A stretch of 64,000 nt of DNA. Origin: Clostridium carboxidivorans P7. Its GTDB lineage: Bacteria; Bacillota; Clostridia; Clostridiales; Clostridiaceae. The translations under genes and the position numbers were made by a program. Shown here piece by piece: positions 17,816-27,377 of the stretch. The DNA lies in assembly GCF_001038625.1 (NCBI RefSeq), contig NZ_CP011803.1, positions 1,426,001-1,490,000 on the forward strand. The letters are read 5' to 3'. Each line of letters begins with the position of its first letter. Within the stretch, counting starts at the first letter, position 1. Below the pieces are notes generated by a model. The model had not been told where the DNA came from and searched no databases. It was given only the letters and a program-made list of their open reading frames with translations.

Positions 17816-18937
17816 ATGTCAAAAATGATTTTGTATATAGTCTCAAATCTTGAGTCATCTGAAATAACTAATCAACTATATAATATATTGAGAAACATTA
17901 ATAGAAGAGAATTTAGACCTAAAATTATTACTTTATTAAAGGAACCTGAAGATAGTGTATATGAAGATTTTGAAAGGCTAAAAATTGATATTTATTCTTT
18001 AGGTTTATCAAGAACAAAATTGTGGTTAAAAGGGAAAAGGATTTTGGCTGTGACTTGTGAAGAGCTGCAGCCAGATATTATACACACCATAGGATATGAT
18101 GCTGATATACTCGCTGTAAAGTATTTAAGCAAATTTAAGCATTGCAGTACAATTTGCAATTTCCCATATGAAGAATATACTACGGCATTGGGTAAAATAA
18201 TAGGAAAAATTAGAGATAAGAGATATGTTAAATATCTATTTAAAATGAATTGTCCTATTGTATCCTCATATAGCTTAAGAAGAAAATTAAAAGAATGCTA
18301 TGATGTTAATGCCTATACCATACCAAATGGAGTAGACGAAATATATTTTTCACCAGTAGATAAATTAGAAATATCAAGACGTAGAGAAAAGCTGGGATTA
18401 GATACTACAAAGAGAATTTTTATTTCAATTGCATCAATGAGTAAAATTGAAGATCCTCTTACAATAATTAATGCATTTCAAAGAGCTAATATTTCAAATT
18501 TTGCAACTCTTGTTTTACTTGGATATGGACCACTTTTAAAGAAGTGTAAAAAGTATAATAGTGAAGGTATTGTGATAAAAGGCAAGGTTGACAATTTAAG
18601 AGAATTTTTAAAGTGTGCAAATATTTTTATATCTTCATCTAAATCTGAAAAGTTATCAGTATCTGTTTTACAAGCACTAAATTGTGGGCTTCCAGTAATT
18701 TTATCAGATACTAAATGTCATAGAGAAATATTAAACAAAGATAATACAGTTGGTAATAAGTTTAGTGTTGGCAGCATAAGTGAATTAAAAGAGTATTTTA
18801 GATATTATACAAGATGTAGTTTGGAATATAAATCTAAAAAAGCGAGAATAGTTGGAGAAACTTTTTATGGTTCAAAAATCATATGCAGCATTTATGAGAG
18901 AATGTATACACAAATAATATCACAAGGAATCATATGA
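17816..18937 (+). CDS. Family 4-like glycosyltransferase
   Basis: The 373-residue GT-B-fold protein has the N-terminal MILYIVSNLESSEITNQLYN, a mid-protein IPNGVDEIYFSP and a C-terminal nucleotide-sugar region (FISSSKSEKLSVSVLQALNCGLPVI, residues split across about 275-300), typical of GT4 enzymes. No membrane segment is apparent. Donor and acceptor are unknown. It stands alone, with AAGGAGAG upstream and a strong terminator 16 bases downstream. Confidence 0.87.
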   Translation: MSKMILYIVSNLESSEITNQLYNILRNINRREFRPKIITLLKEPEDSVYEDFERLKIDIYSLGLSRTKLWLKGKRILAVTCEELQPDIIHTIGYDADILAVKYLSKFKHCSTICNFPYEEYTTALGKIIGKIRDKRYVKYLFKMNCPIVSSYSLRRKLKECYDVNAYTIPNGVDEIYFSPVDKLEISRRREKLGLDTTKRIFISIASMSKIEDPLTIINAFQRANISNFATLVLLGYGPLLKKCKKYNSEGIVIKGKVDNLREFLKCANIFISSSKSEKLSVSVLQALNCGLPVILSDTKCHREILNKDNTVGNKFSVGSISELKEYFRYYTRCSLEYKSKKARIVGETFYGSKIICSIYERMYTQIISQGII

Positions 18938-18953
18938 AGATTAATAAAAAAAT

Positions 18954-18996
18954 AAGTGTTGAATTAAGATAAATTAATTCAACACTTGTTTTTTTA
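18954..18996 (+). terminator. Terminator after the glycosyltransferase gene
   Basis: A perfect 13-bp inverted repeat (18954-18966 with 18975-18987) around an eight-base loop, followed by G and seven T. The opposite hemolysin III-type gene ends at its edge. Confidence 0.88.
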
Positions 18997-19647
18997 TATA
19001 ACATATTTTAAAACGCATATATAGTGACTAAAACTTCCAAGTAATACGAATATGTGAAATATTTCATGAAATCCTAATAACTTTAAGTTCAATTTTGGCC
19101 ATTTAGCAGCATATATAATGCCACCAACAGTATAGAATATACCACCAAGTATCAGCCATGCTACTCCACTTATAGAAAGAACTTTTGAAATAGGTGATAT
19201 AACAAAAATTGCAAGCCATCCCATACCTATATAAAATGAAGTGGATATCCAGCGAGGGAGATTAAACCATATCATTTTAAACATTATCCCAGCTACGGCC
19301 ATTGACCATACAGTGATAAATAAAACCCATCTTAATGTACCACTTAAAGCGATTAAGCATATAGGTGTATATGTTCCAGCAATAAGTATAAATATCATTG
19401 AATGATCTAACCTTCTTAAAAATTTAATTACTTTTTCTGAAGAATTTACTAAATGATAAACAGAACTTGCTGTATATAAAAATATTAAGCTTAATCCAAA
19501 TATTATAACCCCTGTAAGTTTAAGAGCGCTTATGGATGGGGATGAAAATATAACTTTTACTATAAGCAAAATCAACCCTACCAGTGATACAACGGCTCCA
19601 AATACGTGGGTAAAACCATTAACAGGTTCTCTAAAAATTTTATTCAT
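18994..19647 (-). CDS. Hemolysin III / PAQR-family membrane protein
   Basis: The 217-residue seven-TM protein of the YqfA/hemolysin III family opens with REPVNGFTHVFGAVVSLVG. SSVYHL and LDHSMIFILIAGTYTPI in the middle and the C-terminal GFHEIFHIFVLLGSFSHY carry the conserved His/Asp/Ser residues of the putative metal site of PAQR proteins. Hemolytic activity cannot be inferred from the family name. An AGGTAA-type ribosome site precedes the ATG. Confidence 0.9.
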   Translation of the reverse strand: MNKIFREPVNGFTHVFGAVVSLVGLILLIVKVIFSSPSISALKLTGVIIFGLSLIFLYTASSVYHLVNSSEKVIKFLRRLDHSMIFILIAGTYTPICLIALSGTLRWVLFITVWSMAVAGIMFKMIWFNLPRWISTSFYIGMGWLAIFVISPISKVLSISGVAWLILGGIFYTVGGIIYAAKWPKLNLKLLGFHEIFHIFVLLGSFSHYICVLKYVI

Positions 19648-20133
19648 AACATTACCTCCATATAATGAGCTTGAAAATATTTATTAAATTCGTGAACAAA
19701 TGTCACTTAAATTAACTTTAACATATAACTTTATTATGTGTCATTATATATATTATATAACTAATATATATAATTTCAATTTAGAATAGACATGAAAATA
19801 TACGTTGATTAATTATTTATCAATAAATTTCTCAAAAATGCTTAATAATGCTATAAATATAAATATAATAATATGTAGTTTTTAAAACTACGTGAAATTA
19901 CGCAGCAAAAATAGAGGGATATCATATTCTGAAAATTTAAAATATAAAAACATTAATCTTTTTAAATTTTTAAGATATCTATGTAAACCCAGAAAATAGC
20001 AGGTTATTTTCATATATTTAGAATAAAATAAAAGTATAAATATACAAAAATATAAAAAAAGTAGTTGACTAAGTGAATATAATTTGTTAAACTCCTAAGT
20101 ATACCAGATGAAAATAAAAAACGAATATATAAA
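19648..20133. other. Intergenic region before the lysine riboswitches
   Basis: No coding frame is convincing in these 486 very AT-rich bases. They hold the start region of the hemolysin III-type gene on one side and the leader promoter of the lysine operon on the other. TTGACT at 20065-20070 with TAAACT at 20088-20093 (17-bp spacing) is the best candidate for that promoter; it is weak. A short hairpin GTAGTTTT/AAAACTAC is at about 19876-19892. Confidence 0.35.
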
Positions 20134-20358
20134 CAATGTGACATAGAGGCCGCGGTTGTTATAAGTACTGACTACAGGAAAGGAACACCCGCCGAAATAC
20201 ATAAAATTTAATTTTATGTATTGGGATTATACTGAATAAGTATAGTACTGTCTTTGAAAAATTGCCCGATTTTTTAAAGGAGTGCTTGTCATATTGGGGC
20301 AAAAGGTTTGTTGTCATACACAGCAGTTGTGAGTGCCTTTTGCTCACAACTGTTTTTT
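20134..20358 (+). ncRNA. Lysine riboswitch (L-box), first copy, with terminator
   Basis: The aptamer spans about 20134-20296. P1 is CAATGTGAC (20134-20142) with GTCATATTG (20288-20296). Conserved L-box pieces appear in order: CATAGAGG, AAGTA, GCCGAA, the ACATAAA/TTTATGT stem, TGGGA and ACTGTCTT. The expression platform is a terminator (20324-20333 with 20343-20352, then six T). A competing antiterminator pairs GCAAAAGG (20299-20306) with CCTTTTGC (20336-20343). Lysine binding should end transcription before lysA. Confidence 0.93.
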
Positions 20359-20389
20359 ATTTACCCAAAAACACTAAATTTAATATAGA

Positions 20390-20626
20390 CAATATGGTAC
20401 AGAGGTTGCGGTTGTCATAAGTAATGTATATTTAAAATACAAGAAAGGGTCATCCGCCGAAGTTTACAAGCTTTAATGTTTGTATACTGGGACTATGCTG
20501 AACAAGTATAGTACTGTCTTTAGGAAATTGCCCGATTTTTTAAAGAAGTGCTTATCATATTGGGGCAAAAGGCTTTGTATTGTACATGCAGTTGAGAGTA
20601 CCTTTTGCTCACAGCTGCTTTTATTT
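20390..20626 (+). ncRNA. Lysine riboswitch (L-box), second copy, with terminator
   Basis: A second complete aptamer follows 31 bases after the first terminator. P1 pairs CAATATG (20390-20396) with CATATTG (20556-20562), and the same conserved blocks recur (ACAGAGG, AAGTA, GCCGAAG, CTGGGA, ACTGTCTT). The platform repeats the design: terminator arms 20588-20598 and 20608-20618 followed by TTTTATTTTA, and antiterminator GCAAAAGG (20565-20572) with CCTTTTGC (20601-20608). lysA starts 73 bases downstream. The two copies differ in stem sequence but keep the pairing, so both look functional. Confidence 0.93.
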
Positions 20627-20698
20627 TACACAAATTTAATATATTGATAATTAAGCAAAAATTTACATATTTAAAATTAATGAAAAGAGGAAGATAAG

Positions 20699-22000
20699 AT
20701 GAAATTATTTGGAACTATGAATGTGAATAGTAAAGGACATTTAGAAATAGGAAAATGCGATACCACTGAACTAGCAAAAGAATTTGGAACTCCTCTATAT
20801 GTGGTAGATGAAGATTTAGTTAGAAGCACTTGTAGAGAATTTAAAGATAATTTTGAAATAGAAGGTATTGAAAGTGAAGTTATATATGCATCTAAAGCAT
20901 TTTTGAATTTGGCAATTGCCAAAGTTATCTGTGAAGAAGGATTGAGTTTAGATGTGGTATCTGGTGGAGAACTTTATACAGCTTTAAAAGCAAATTTTCC
21001 TGTAAGTAGAATTTATATGCACGGGAATAATAAAACAGAAGGCGAATTAAGCATGGCTATTGAAGCAGGAATAGGAAGAATAGTAGTAGATAATAGAAAT
21101 GAATTAGAAGTAATTGAATATTTATGTAAAAGCTTAAATAAAAAAGTTGATGTTTTATTAAGAGTAAATCCAGGTATAGAAGCTCATACTCATGAATATA
21201 TCCAAACTTCAAAAAACGATTCAAAATTTGGAGAATCTATATTTGATGAAGATATGTGTAAAATTATAAACAGATTTCAAAATAGTGAAAGTGTAAATTT
21301 TAAGGGATTTCATTGTCACATAGGATCTCAAATTTTTGAAGAAAAATCATTTTACTCAGAAGTATCAGATATGATTAAGTTCTTAGAAAAAATAAAAAAT
21401 CAATGCGGATTTAGTACTGAAGAGTTAAATCTAGGAGGAGGTTTTGGAGTATATTATTCTGAAGGAGATAAACCTGTTAATTTAAAGAGTTGTCTTAAAA
21501 ACATGCTTTCAATACTTAAAGAAGAATCACAAAAATCAGGTTTAAATATTAAAAAAGTTATGATAGAACCAGGTAGATCAATAATTGCCAATGCAGGTAC
21601 TACTCTCTACAATGTAGGAGGTACTAAAAAAACTTATGGTGGTAAACAGTATATTTTTATAGATGGAGGTATGGCAGATAATCCAAGAACAGCATTATAT
21701 GATGCAAAATATGAGGCTGTAGTTGCAAATAAAGTTAATTCCGAAAATAGTGAAATATATACTATTGCAGGAAAGTGTTGTGAATCTGGAGACATAATAA
21801 TAAAAGAAATTGAACTCCCAGAAGTTGAAAGAGGAGATATTATGGCAGTTCTAACTACTGGAGCTTATAATTACAGCATGTCTAGCAATTATAATAGAAT
21901 ACCTAAGCCAGCAGTAGTATTTGTTAAAGAAGGTGAAGCAAAAATAGCAGTAAAAAGAGAAACTTATGAAGATATTATTAGAAACGATATATTATTTTAA
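20699..22000 (+). CDS. lysA: Diaminopimelate decarboxylase
   Basis: PLP enzyme for the last step, meso-diaminopimelate to L-lysine. The 433 residues form an alanine-racemase-like barrel plus a C-terminal sheet domain. The PLP lysine is in EVIYASKAFLNLA near residue 65, the phosphate loop is GGGFGVYY, and the substrate-site segments are EPGRSIIANAG, GKCCESGD and TTGAYNYSMSSNYN. First gene of the operon and directly behind the riboswitches. AGAGGAAG lies upstream of the ATG. Having lysA first differs from many operons, where aspartokinase leads. Confidence 0.96.
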   Translation: MKLFGTMNVNSKGHLEIGKCDTTELAKEFGTPLYVVDEDLVRSTCREFKDNFEIEGIESEVIYASKAFLNLAIAKVICEEGLSLDVVSGGELYTALKANFPVSRIYMHGNNKTEGELSMAIEAGIGRIVVDNRNELEVIEYLCKSLNKKVDVLLRVNPGIEAHTHEYIQTSKNDSKFGESIFDEDMCKIINRFQNSESVNFKGFHCHIGSQIFEEKSFYSEVSDMIKFLEKIKNQCGFSTEELNLGGGFGVYYSEGDKPVNLKSCLKNMLSILKEESQKSGLNIKKVMIEPGRSIIANAGTTLYNVGGTKKTYGGKQYIFIDGGMADNPRTALYDAKYEAVVANKVNSENSEIYTIAGKCCESGDIIIKEIELPEVERGDIMAVLTTGAYNYSMSSNYNRIPKPAVVFVKEGEAKIAVKRETYEDIIRNDILF

Positions 22001-22017
22001 TGAAGGGGGTAATGAAT

Positions 22018-23223
22018 TTGGCTACAATAGTACAAAAATATGGCGGAACATCCGTAGGAACTATAGATAAAATAAAGGCTGTTGCAAAGAAAGTAATAGA
22101 AAGAAAAAAGGAAGGTAATGACATTGTAGTGGTGGTTTCTGCTATGGGTAAGACCACAGATAAGCTTATAGATATGGCAAAACAAATTTCTGATAATCCT
22201 AATAAGAGAGAAATGGATATGTTAATATCAACTGGAGAGCAGGTGACAATTGCACTACTATCTATGGTATTTCAAGAAAGTGGATATGATTCAGTGTCAT
22301 TAACAGGATTCCAAGCTGGAATAAAAACAGGAGGAGTTCATACTAAAAATAGAATATTTGATATAGAGATTCAAAATGTAGAGAATCATTTAAAGGATGG
22401 AAAAATAGTAGTAGTTGCTGGATTTCAGGGCATGAATGAAAATGGAGATATAACAACTTTAGGAAGAGGTGGCTCAGATACCACTGCTGTAGCATTAGCT
22501 GCAAAGCTTAATTGTACCTGCGAAATATACACAGATGTAGATGGAATATATGGTGTTGATCCAAGGGTTTGGCCTAATGCAAAGAAGTTGGATTATATAA
22601 GCTATGAAGAAATGATGGAAATGGCAAGCTTAGGAGCTGGTGTCATGGAAACAAGAGCAGTGGAAATAGGATGTAAATATAAAATTCCTATTTATGTAGC
22701 ATCAACGCATGGAAATCAAAAAGGAACTTATATAAAGGAGTATGATGAAACAATGGAAGAAAAAGTAATAACAGGCCTTTCAATTAGTGATGATGTTCTT
22801 ATGGTTACAGTGAACAATGTACCATATAATTCTAAAAATATATCGATAATATTTGACAAATTGGCTAAACATCATGTGAATATTGATATGATAAGTCAAA
22901 CAGCACCATTTAATGGATATATAAATGTTTCCTTTACTGCATCAAAGGAAGATGTAAGTACAATCAATGAGGTTGAAAAAGAATTAAAGGCTGAAATACA
23001 AGGTATTAAAGTTTCTAAGGAATCAGATATTACAAAATTATCTGTAGTTGGAATAGGTATGATGAAGCAGTCTGGAGTTGCAGCTTCTATATTCACCATA
23101 TTTGCAGAAAATGATATTGAATTTAAGCAAGTAACTACTTCAGAAATAAGTATATCTTATACTTTAGATTCAAAAGATAAACAAAAAGCAGTAACAGTTT
23201 TAGCACAAAAATTAAACTTATAA
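22018..23223 (+). CDS. lysC: Aspartokinase (monofunctional, ACT domains)
   Basis: Phosphorylates aspartate, the entry step to lysine, methionine, threonine and diaminopimelate. The kinase motif VQKYGGTSVG is at the N-terminus, TTLGRGGSDTTA near 150, and two ACT domains fill the last ~140 residues (ITGLSISDDVLMVTV..., KLSVVGIGMM...), as in feedback-controlled enzymes. TTG at 22018 is preferred because GGGGG ends eight bases upstream and homologues begin MATIVQKYGG. In-frame ATGs at 22000 (overlapping the lysA stop) and 22012 lie on or too close to that site. Position in a lysine-riboswitch operon suggests a lysine-inhibited isozyme (inference). Confidence 0.93.
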   Translation: MATIVQKYGGTSVGTIDKIKAVAKKVIERKKEGNDIVVVVSAMGKTTDKLIDMAKQISDNPNKREMDMLISTGEQVTIALLSMVFQESGYDSVSLTGFQAGIKTGGVHTKNRIFDIEIQNVENHLKDGKIVVVAGFQGMNENGDITTLGRGGSDTTAVALAAKLNCTCEIYTDVDGIYGVDPRVWPNAKKLDYISYEEMMEMASLGAGVMETRAVEIGCKYKIPIYVASTHGNQKGTYIKEYDETMEEKVITGLSISDDVLMVTVNNVPYNSKNISIIFDKLAKHHVNIDMISQTAPFNGYINVSFTASKEDVSTINEVEKELKAEIQGIKVSKESDITKLSVVGIGMMKQSGVAASIFTIFAENDIEFKQVTTSEISISYTLDSKDKQKAVTVLAQKLNL

Positions 23224-23257
23224 TTATTAACTAAAAAATATATATGAGGTGATTGAA

Positions 23258-24250
23258 ATGAGAAATGCGAATATTGCTATCGTTGGAGCAACAGGAATGG
23301 TTGGAAGAACATTTTTAAAAGTATTAGATGAAAGAAATTTCCCTATTGATAATTTATACCTTTTTGCATCAAAAAAATCTGCTGGAAGCAAAATGGAATT
23401 TAGAGGTAAAGAATATATAGTAGAAGAACTAAATGAAGATTCATTTAAAAGAGATATAGATATAGCATTATTTTCTGCTGGTGGAGATATTAGTAAAAAG
23501 TTTGCTCCTATAGCAAAAGAAAATGGGGTAACAGTAGTAGATAACAGCAGTGCTTGGAGAATGGATAAGGATATTCCTTTAGTAGTACCAGAAGTAAATC
23601 CAGAAGATGTAAATTGGAATACAGGAATTATTGCAAATCCTAATTGTTCTACTATCCAATGTGTAGTACCACTTAAAGTATTGCATGATGCATTTAAAAT
23701 AAAGAGAATAATTTATTCTACTTATCAGGCAGTTTCTGGATCGGGAGTTGGTGGAATAAAGGATTTAGAAAATGGTATAAAGGGAGAAGCACCTAATAAA
23801 TATCCTTATCAAATAGCTTACAATTGTCTTCCTCATATAGATGTATTTATGGAGAATGGATACACAAAAGAAGAAATTAAAATGATAGAAGAAACTAAAA
23901 AGATATTAAATGATTATGATTTAAAGATAACAGCAACTACAGTTAGAGTTCCAGTAAGATATGGACACAGTGTTTCTATAAATTTGGAATTTGAAAAACC
24001 TTTTGAACTAGATAAGGTATTTGAAATTTTAGGAAATGCTGACGGAATAATTTTACAAGATGATGTTAAAAATACGGTTTATCCAATGCCAATAAATGCT
24101 GAAGGAACTGATGAAGTTTATGTTGGAAGAATAAGAAGAGACTTTAGCATAGAAAATGGGCTTAATTTATGGGTTGTAGCTGATAATATAAGAAAAGGCG
24201 CAGCTACAAATACAGTTCAAATAGCAGAAGTATTAGTTAAAAATCTTTAA
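23258..24250 (+). CDS. asd: Aspartate-semialdehyde dehydrogenase
   Basis: NADPH-dependent reduction of aspartyl phosphate to aspartate semialdehyde, the branch point to diaminopimelate. The 330 residues show the Rossmann motif IVGATGMVGRTFL, the catalytic C130 in ANPNCSTIQ, and VRVPVRYGHS near 230 with the catalytic His. The ATG at 23258 follows GAGGTGA. The GTG at 23249 is part of that ribosome site and is rejected as start. Confidence 0.96.
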   Translation: MRNANIAIVGATGMVGRTFLKVLDERNFPIDNLYLFASKKSAGSKMEFRGKEYIVEELNEDSFKRDIDIALFSAGGDISKKFAPIAKENGVTVVDNSSAWRMDKDIPLVVPEVNPEDVNWNTGIIANPNCSTIQCVVPLKVLHDAFKIKRIIYSTYQAVSGSGVGGIKDLENGIKGEAPNKYPYQIAYNCLPHIDVFMENGYTKEEIKMIEETKKILNDYDLKITATTVRVPVRYGHSVSINLEFEKPFELDKVFEILGNADGIILQDDVKNTVYPMPINAEGTDEVYVGRIRRDFSIENGLNLWVVADNIRKGAATNTVQIAEVLVKNL

Positions 24251-24271
24251 TTTATTTTAGGAGGGTTATTT

Positions 24272-25162
24272 ATGTGTTTATTTGAAGGATCAGGAGTAGC
24301 TATAGTTACCCCATATACAGAAAGTGGTATAGACTATGAAAAATTAGGTGAATTAATAGATTGGCAAATAGAAAATAAAACAGATGCAATAATTATATGT
24401 GGAACTACTGGAGAAGCTGCAACTATGACAGATGCAGAAAGAAAAGAAACCATAGAATTTGCAGTTAAGAGGGTAAATAAGAGAATACCAGTTATAGCAG
24501 GTACAGGAAGTAATAACACAGCTTATTCTATAGAATTAAGCAAATATGCAGAAAAAGTGGGAGTAGATGGAGTATTGCTTGTAACTCCTTACTATAATAA
24601 AAGTACTCAAAAAGGTGTTATAGAACATTTTAAAGCTATAGTGGGTAGTATAAAAGTTCCAGCTATTTTATATAATGTTCCAGGAAGAACTGGAATGAGT
24701 TTAAAGGCAGAAACAGTATATGAGCTATCAAAGGTTGAAAATATAGTAGCTATAAAAGAAGCTAGTGGTGATATAGTTTTGGCAGCTGATATTGCTAGAT
24801 TGTGCGGAGAAGATTTTTCTATCTATAGTGGAAATGATGACATGGTAGTTCCTATATTATCTCTTGGAGGCAAAGGTGTAATTTCAGTAGTTGCTAACAT
24901 ATTACCAGAGGATACTCACAACATGGTTATGGAATATTTAAATGGCAATGTTAAAGAAGCAAGAAAGCTGCAGCTTAAAATGAATGGAGTTATACATGCA
25001 TTATTTATAGAAACAAATCCTATTCCTGTTAAGACTGCTATGAATGTTATGGGAATGAACGTTGGAAAATTGAGAATGCCTTTAACTACTATGGAAGATA
25101 AAAATAAGAAGGTATTAATAGACAACATGGAAGAATACGGTATAGAAGTAAAGGAGAAATAA
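24272..25162 (+). CDS. dapA: 4-hydroxy-tetrahydrodipicolinate synthase
   Basis: Condenses pyruvate with aspartate semialdehyde. The 296-residue TIM barrel has the Schiff-base lysine K162 in VAIKEASGD, Y134 in ILYNVPGRT, and the GTTGEAATM substrate loop at 44-52. AGGAGGG precedes the ATG. dapB follows one base after the stop. Confidence 0.97.
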   Translation: MCLFEGSGVAIVTPYTESGIDYEKLGELIDWQIENKTDAIIICGTTGEAATMTDAERKETIEFAVKRVNKRIPVIAGTGSNNTAYSIELSKYAEKVGVDGVLLVTPYYNKSTQKGVIEHFKAIVGSIKVPAILYNVPGRTGMSLKAETVYELSKVENIVAIKEASGDIVLAADIARLCGEDFSIYSGNDDMVVPILSLGGKGVISVVANILPEDTHNMVMEYLNGNVKEARKLQLKMNGVIHALFIETNPIPVKTAMNVMGMNVGKLRMPLTTMEDKNKKVLIDNMEEYGIEVKEK

Positions 25163-25163
25163 G

Positions 25164-25916
25164 ATGTTAAAGGTAATAATAAGTGGATGCAATGGAGCTA
25201 TGGGACAAGTTTTGACTAAGACTATAGAAGCAATGGAAGATGCTGAAATAGCTGCAGGCATAGATAAAAATGTAGATAGATGTAAAAATAATTATGAGGT
25301 TTACAGTGAAATATCTGATTATAAAGGAAATGCAGATGTCATCATTGATTTTTCTAATCCAGCTGGGTTAGAAGGCTTGCTGAATTATGGAATTGAAACA
25401 AAAACTCCAATAGTAATAGCAACAACAGGGCTTTCTTCTGAAAATATGGATAATATTAAAAAAGCTTCTGAAAAAATAGCTGTATTTCAATCAGGAAATA
25501 CTTCGCTTGGAATTAATGTGTTAACTAGTTTGGTAAAAAAAGCAGCAGCTGTTTTAAGTGAAAGCTTTGATATAGAAATTATAGAAAAACATCATAATAA
25601 GAAGGTTGATGCACCTAGTGGAACTGCCTATATGATAGCTAATGCAATAAACAATGAATTAAATAACTCAAAAGAGTTCATATATGGCAGAGAAGGAATA
25701 AGAAAAAGAGAAAAAAATGAAATTGGTATACATGCAGTTCGTGGAGGCACTATAGCAGGTGAACATACTGTTATATTTGCAGGCATGGATGAAATAATAG
25801 AAATAAAACATACTGCAATGTCAAAAAATATATTTGCTCAAGGAGCAGTGAAAGCTGCTAAATATCTTGTTAATCAAGATAAAGGATTATATAATATGGA
25901 TGATTTATTAAGCTAA
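25164..25916 (+). CDS. dapB: 4-hydroxy-tetrahydrodipicolinate reductase
   Basis: NAD(P)H-dependent reductase that follows DapA. The 250 residues show the cofactor loop SGCNGAMGQ near the N-terminus, ATTGLS in the middle, and the substrate motif IEKHHNKKVDAPSGTA near residue 145. Its ribosome site AAGGAG lies in the end of dapA, so the two are coupled. Last gene of the operon. The later succinylase, acetylase or aminotransferase genes (dapD/H/L) and dapF are not in the window. Confidence 0.96.
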   Translation: MLKVIISGCNGAMGQVLTKTIEAMEDAEIAAGIDKNVDRCKNNYEVYSEISDYKGNADVIIDFSNPAGLEGLLNYGIETKTPIVIATTGLSSENMDNIKKASEKIAVFQSGNTSLGINVLTSLVKKAAAVLSESFDIEIIEKHHNKKVDAPSGTAYMIANAINNELNNSKEFIYGREGIRKREKNEIGIHAVRGGTIAGEHTVIFAGMDEIIEIKHTAMSKNIFAQGAVKAAKYLVNQDKGLYNMDDLLS

Positions 25917-25934
25917 ATTAAATCACGTATATTT

Positions 25935-26017
25935 AAAAAATGAGGATGTCGTACTAAGAATGAATATTGCAACATATTGCATATAAATTTCTTAATGCGG
26001 CAATCTCATTTTTTTAT
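25935..26017 (+). terminator. Terminator of the lysine operon
   Basis: AAAAAATGAG with the following bases (25935-25951) pairs, with a small bulge, to the segment ending CTCATTTTTTT (25998-26015). The loop is long (about 46 bases). The right arm reaches the stop codon of the convergent lysE-type gene, so the structure may end both transcripts. Confidence 0.65.
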
Positions 26018-26622
26018 GTCTTTTTTAAAAACATTTTAATACTAAAGCATATCAATAAAAAACCAACAATTATATTTAAAGTTTGTATTATCTCCATAGG
26101 TAGAAAGCTATTTGCAAAGTTTCCTGCTAAAGAAATTAAAGTTAAAAAAAACATTGTAGATAACAGTGCTCCAAAACCAAATAGGTAAATATCTGTTTTT
26201 TTCATATTTTCTTCTGTAATTTTGGATAAAAATACACCAGACCAAAAGATTATAGTAAGTGGATTTGAAGCAGTAATTATAAGTGAATGGAAAAATGCAT
26301 TATTTGTATTACTAGTATTTTGTATGCTTAAGCTTGGTAAAAAGTCTATATTAAACTGGTTTAGAATTGTGCTAAGTCCAAAAATAAATAAAACTACAGC
26401 ACCAAATATCTTTAAAATGAATTTTATATTTTTCCTTTCAATTATAGAAGATATACCAATAGTAGCAGCAAAAATGAATAATCCATCAATTAAAACAGCA
26501 CCTAATACACCTGTTTCTGCAGTGTAAAAACCTTTTGATGATGCCATTTGGAATATAAAGATGCAGACAGGACCTATGGCAAATTGCAACAACATACCAA
26601 ATTTAAAACCTTTAAAAATCAT
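26014..26622 (-). CDS. LysE-family amino-acid exporter
   Basis: The 202-residue membrane protein has about six hydrophobic segments and the LysE-type opening GFKFGMLLQFAIGPVCIFIFQ (split; the conserved GPV near residue 18), plus ASNPLTIIFWSGVF in the middle. The family exports basic or other amino acids and related compounds. It lies 11 bases after an Lrp-type regulator and converges on the lysine operon, which makes lysine a reasonable but unproven substrate. GAGGTG precedes the ATG. Confidence 0.88.
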   Translation of the reverse strand: MIFKGFKFGMLLQFAIGPVCIFIFQMASSKGFYTAETGVLGAVLIDGLFIFAATIGISSIIERKNIKFILKIFGAVVLFIFGLSTILNQFNIDFLPSLSIQNTSNTNNAFFHSLIITASNPLTIIFWSGVFLSKITEENMKKTDIYLFGFGALLSTMFFLTLISLAGNFANSFLPMEIIQTLNIIVGFLLICFSIKMFLKKT

Positions 26623-26633
26623 TTTAGCACCTC

Positions 26634-27074
26634 TTAAATATTTATGTTTTCTTTTAAGGAAGAAAGTACAATTATTGTATTTGATTTAAGTACACCTTTA
26701 ATTTTCTTCAGGGTATTTGATAAAAAATATTCTAGAGACTTTGTATCTTCTACTAATACTTTCAAAACATAATCATATTCACCAGCAACATGATGGCATT
26801 CCAGTACAGAATTATATTGAACTATAGACTTTCTGAAATTTTCTATGTTTTCTGTTTTGTCAATGTTTACGAAAATGAAGGCTAAGAGTTTATAATTAAT
26901 TTTTTCTCTATTGATTTTTATAGTGTATTTTTCGATTATATTTCCATCCTCAAGCTTTCTTATTCTTTCAGCTACTGCAGGAATAGAAAGGTTTACTTTT
27001 CTACTTATTTCTGAAGAAGTTGACCTACTATTTTCCTTCAAAGCATCAATGATTTTCAAATCTATGATATCCAT
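26634..27074 (-). CDS. Lrp/AsnC-family transcriptional regulator
   Basis: The 146-residue regulator has an N-terminal helix-turn-helix (LKIIDALKENSRSTSSEI and VNLSIPAVAERIRKLEDGNII) and a C-terminal RAM ligand domain (CHHVAGEYDYVLKVLVED). AAAGGAGGT precedes the ATG. The pairing with the downstream LysE-type exporter is the classic arrangement of an amino-acid-responsive regulator with its exporter, as in LysG/LysE or Lrp/BrnFE systems. Confidence 0.93.
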   Translation of the reverse strand: MDIIDLKIIDALKENSRSTSSEISRKVNLSIPAVAERIRKLEDGNIIEKYTIKINREKINYKLLAFIFVNIDKTENIENFRKSIVQYNSVLECHHVAGEYDYVLKVLVEDTKSLEYFLSNTLKKIKGVLKSNTIIVLSSLKENINI

Positions 27075-27377
27075 AAATGAACCTCCTTTTTTACTACATT
27101 AATGTAATTTTACATATAACGTTAAATTAAGTAAATGATTTTTCAAAATACATTAAAATATTAAGGAATTTGTTTTTAAATTTTAAATAATTAAAGTTTG
27201 AAAACAAATATTAAAAGTAAACTTAAAAAATAAAAGTGCATATTTTAATATTGAAAAAGATTATTTATAATATTAACTATTTAAAATAATGTTAATTTTA
27301 AATAGTTGATATTATAAAAATTTAGGGTATCACATACAATTGAATTGTATGAATAATTTATAGGGGTTAATTTAATA
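27075..27377. other. AT-rich intergenic region
   Basis: The 303 bases between the divergent lrp-type gene and a small membrane protein gene must hold both start regions. Runs of A and T dominate and no reading frame or stable hairpin stands out. I see no motif that I can name. Confidence 0.5.

Noticed and set aside
25967..26527. Plus-strand frames opposite the lysE-type gene
   Set aside because: They are antisense to a well-supported transporter gene and lack ribosome sites.
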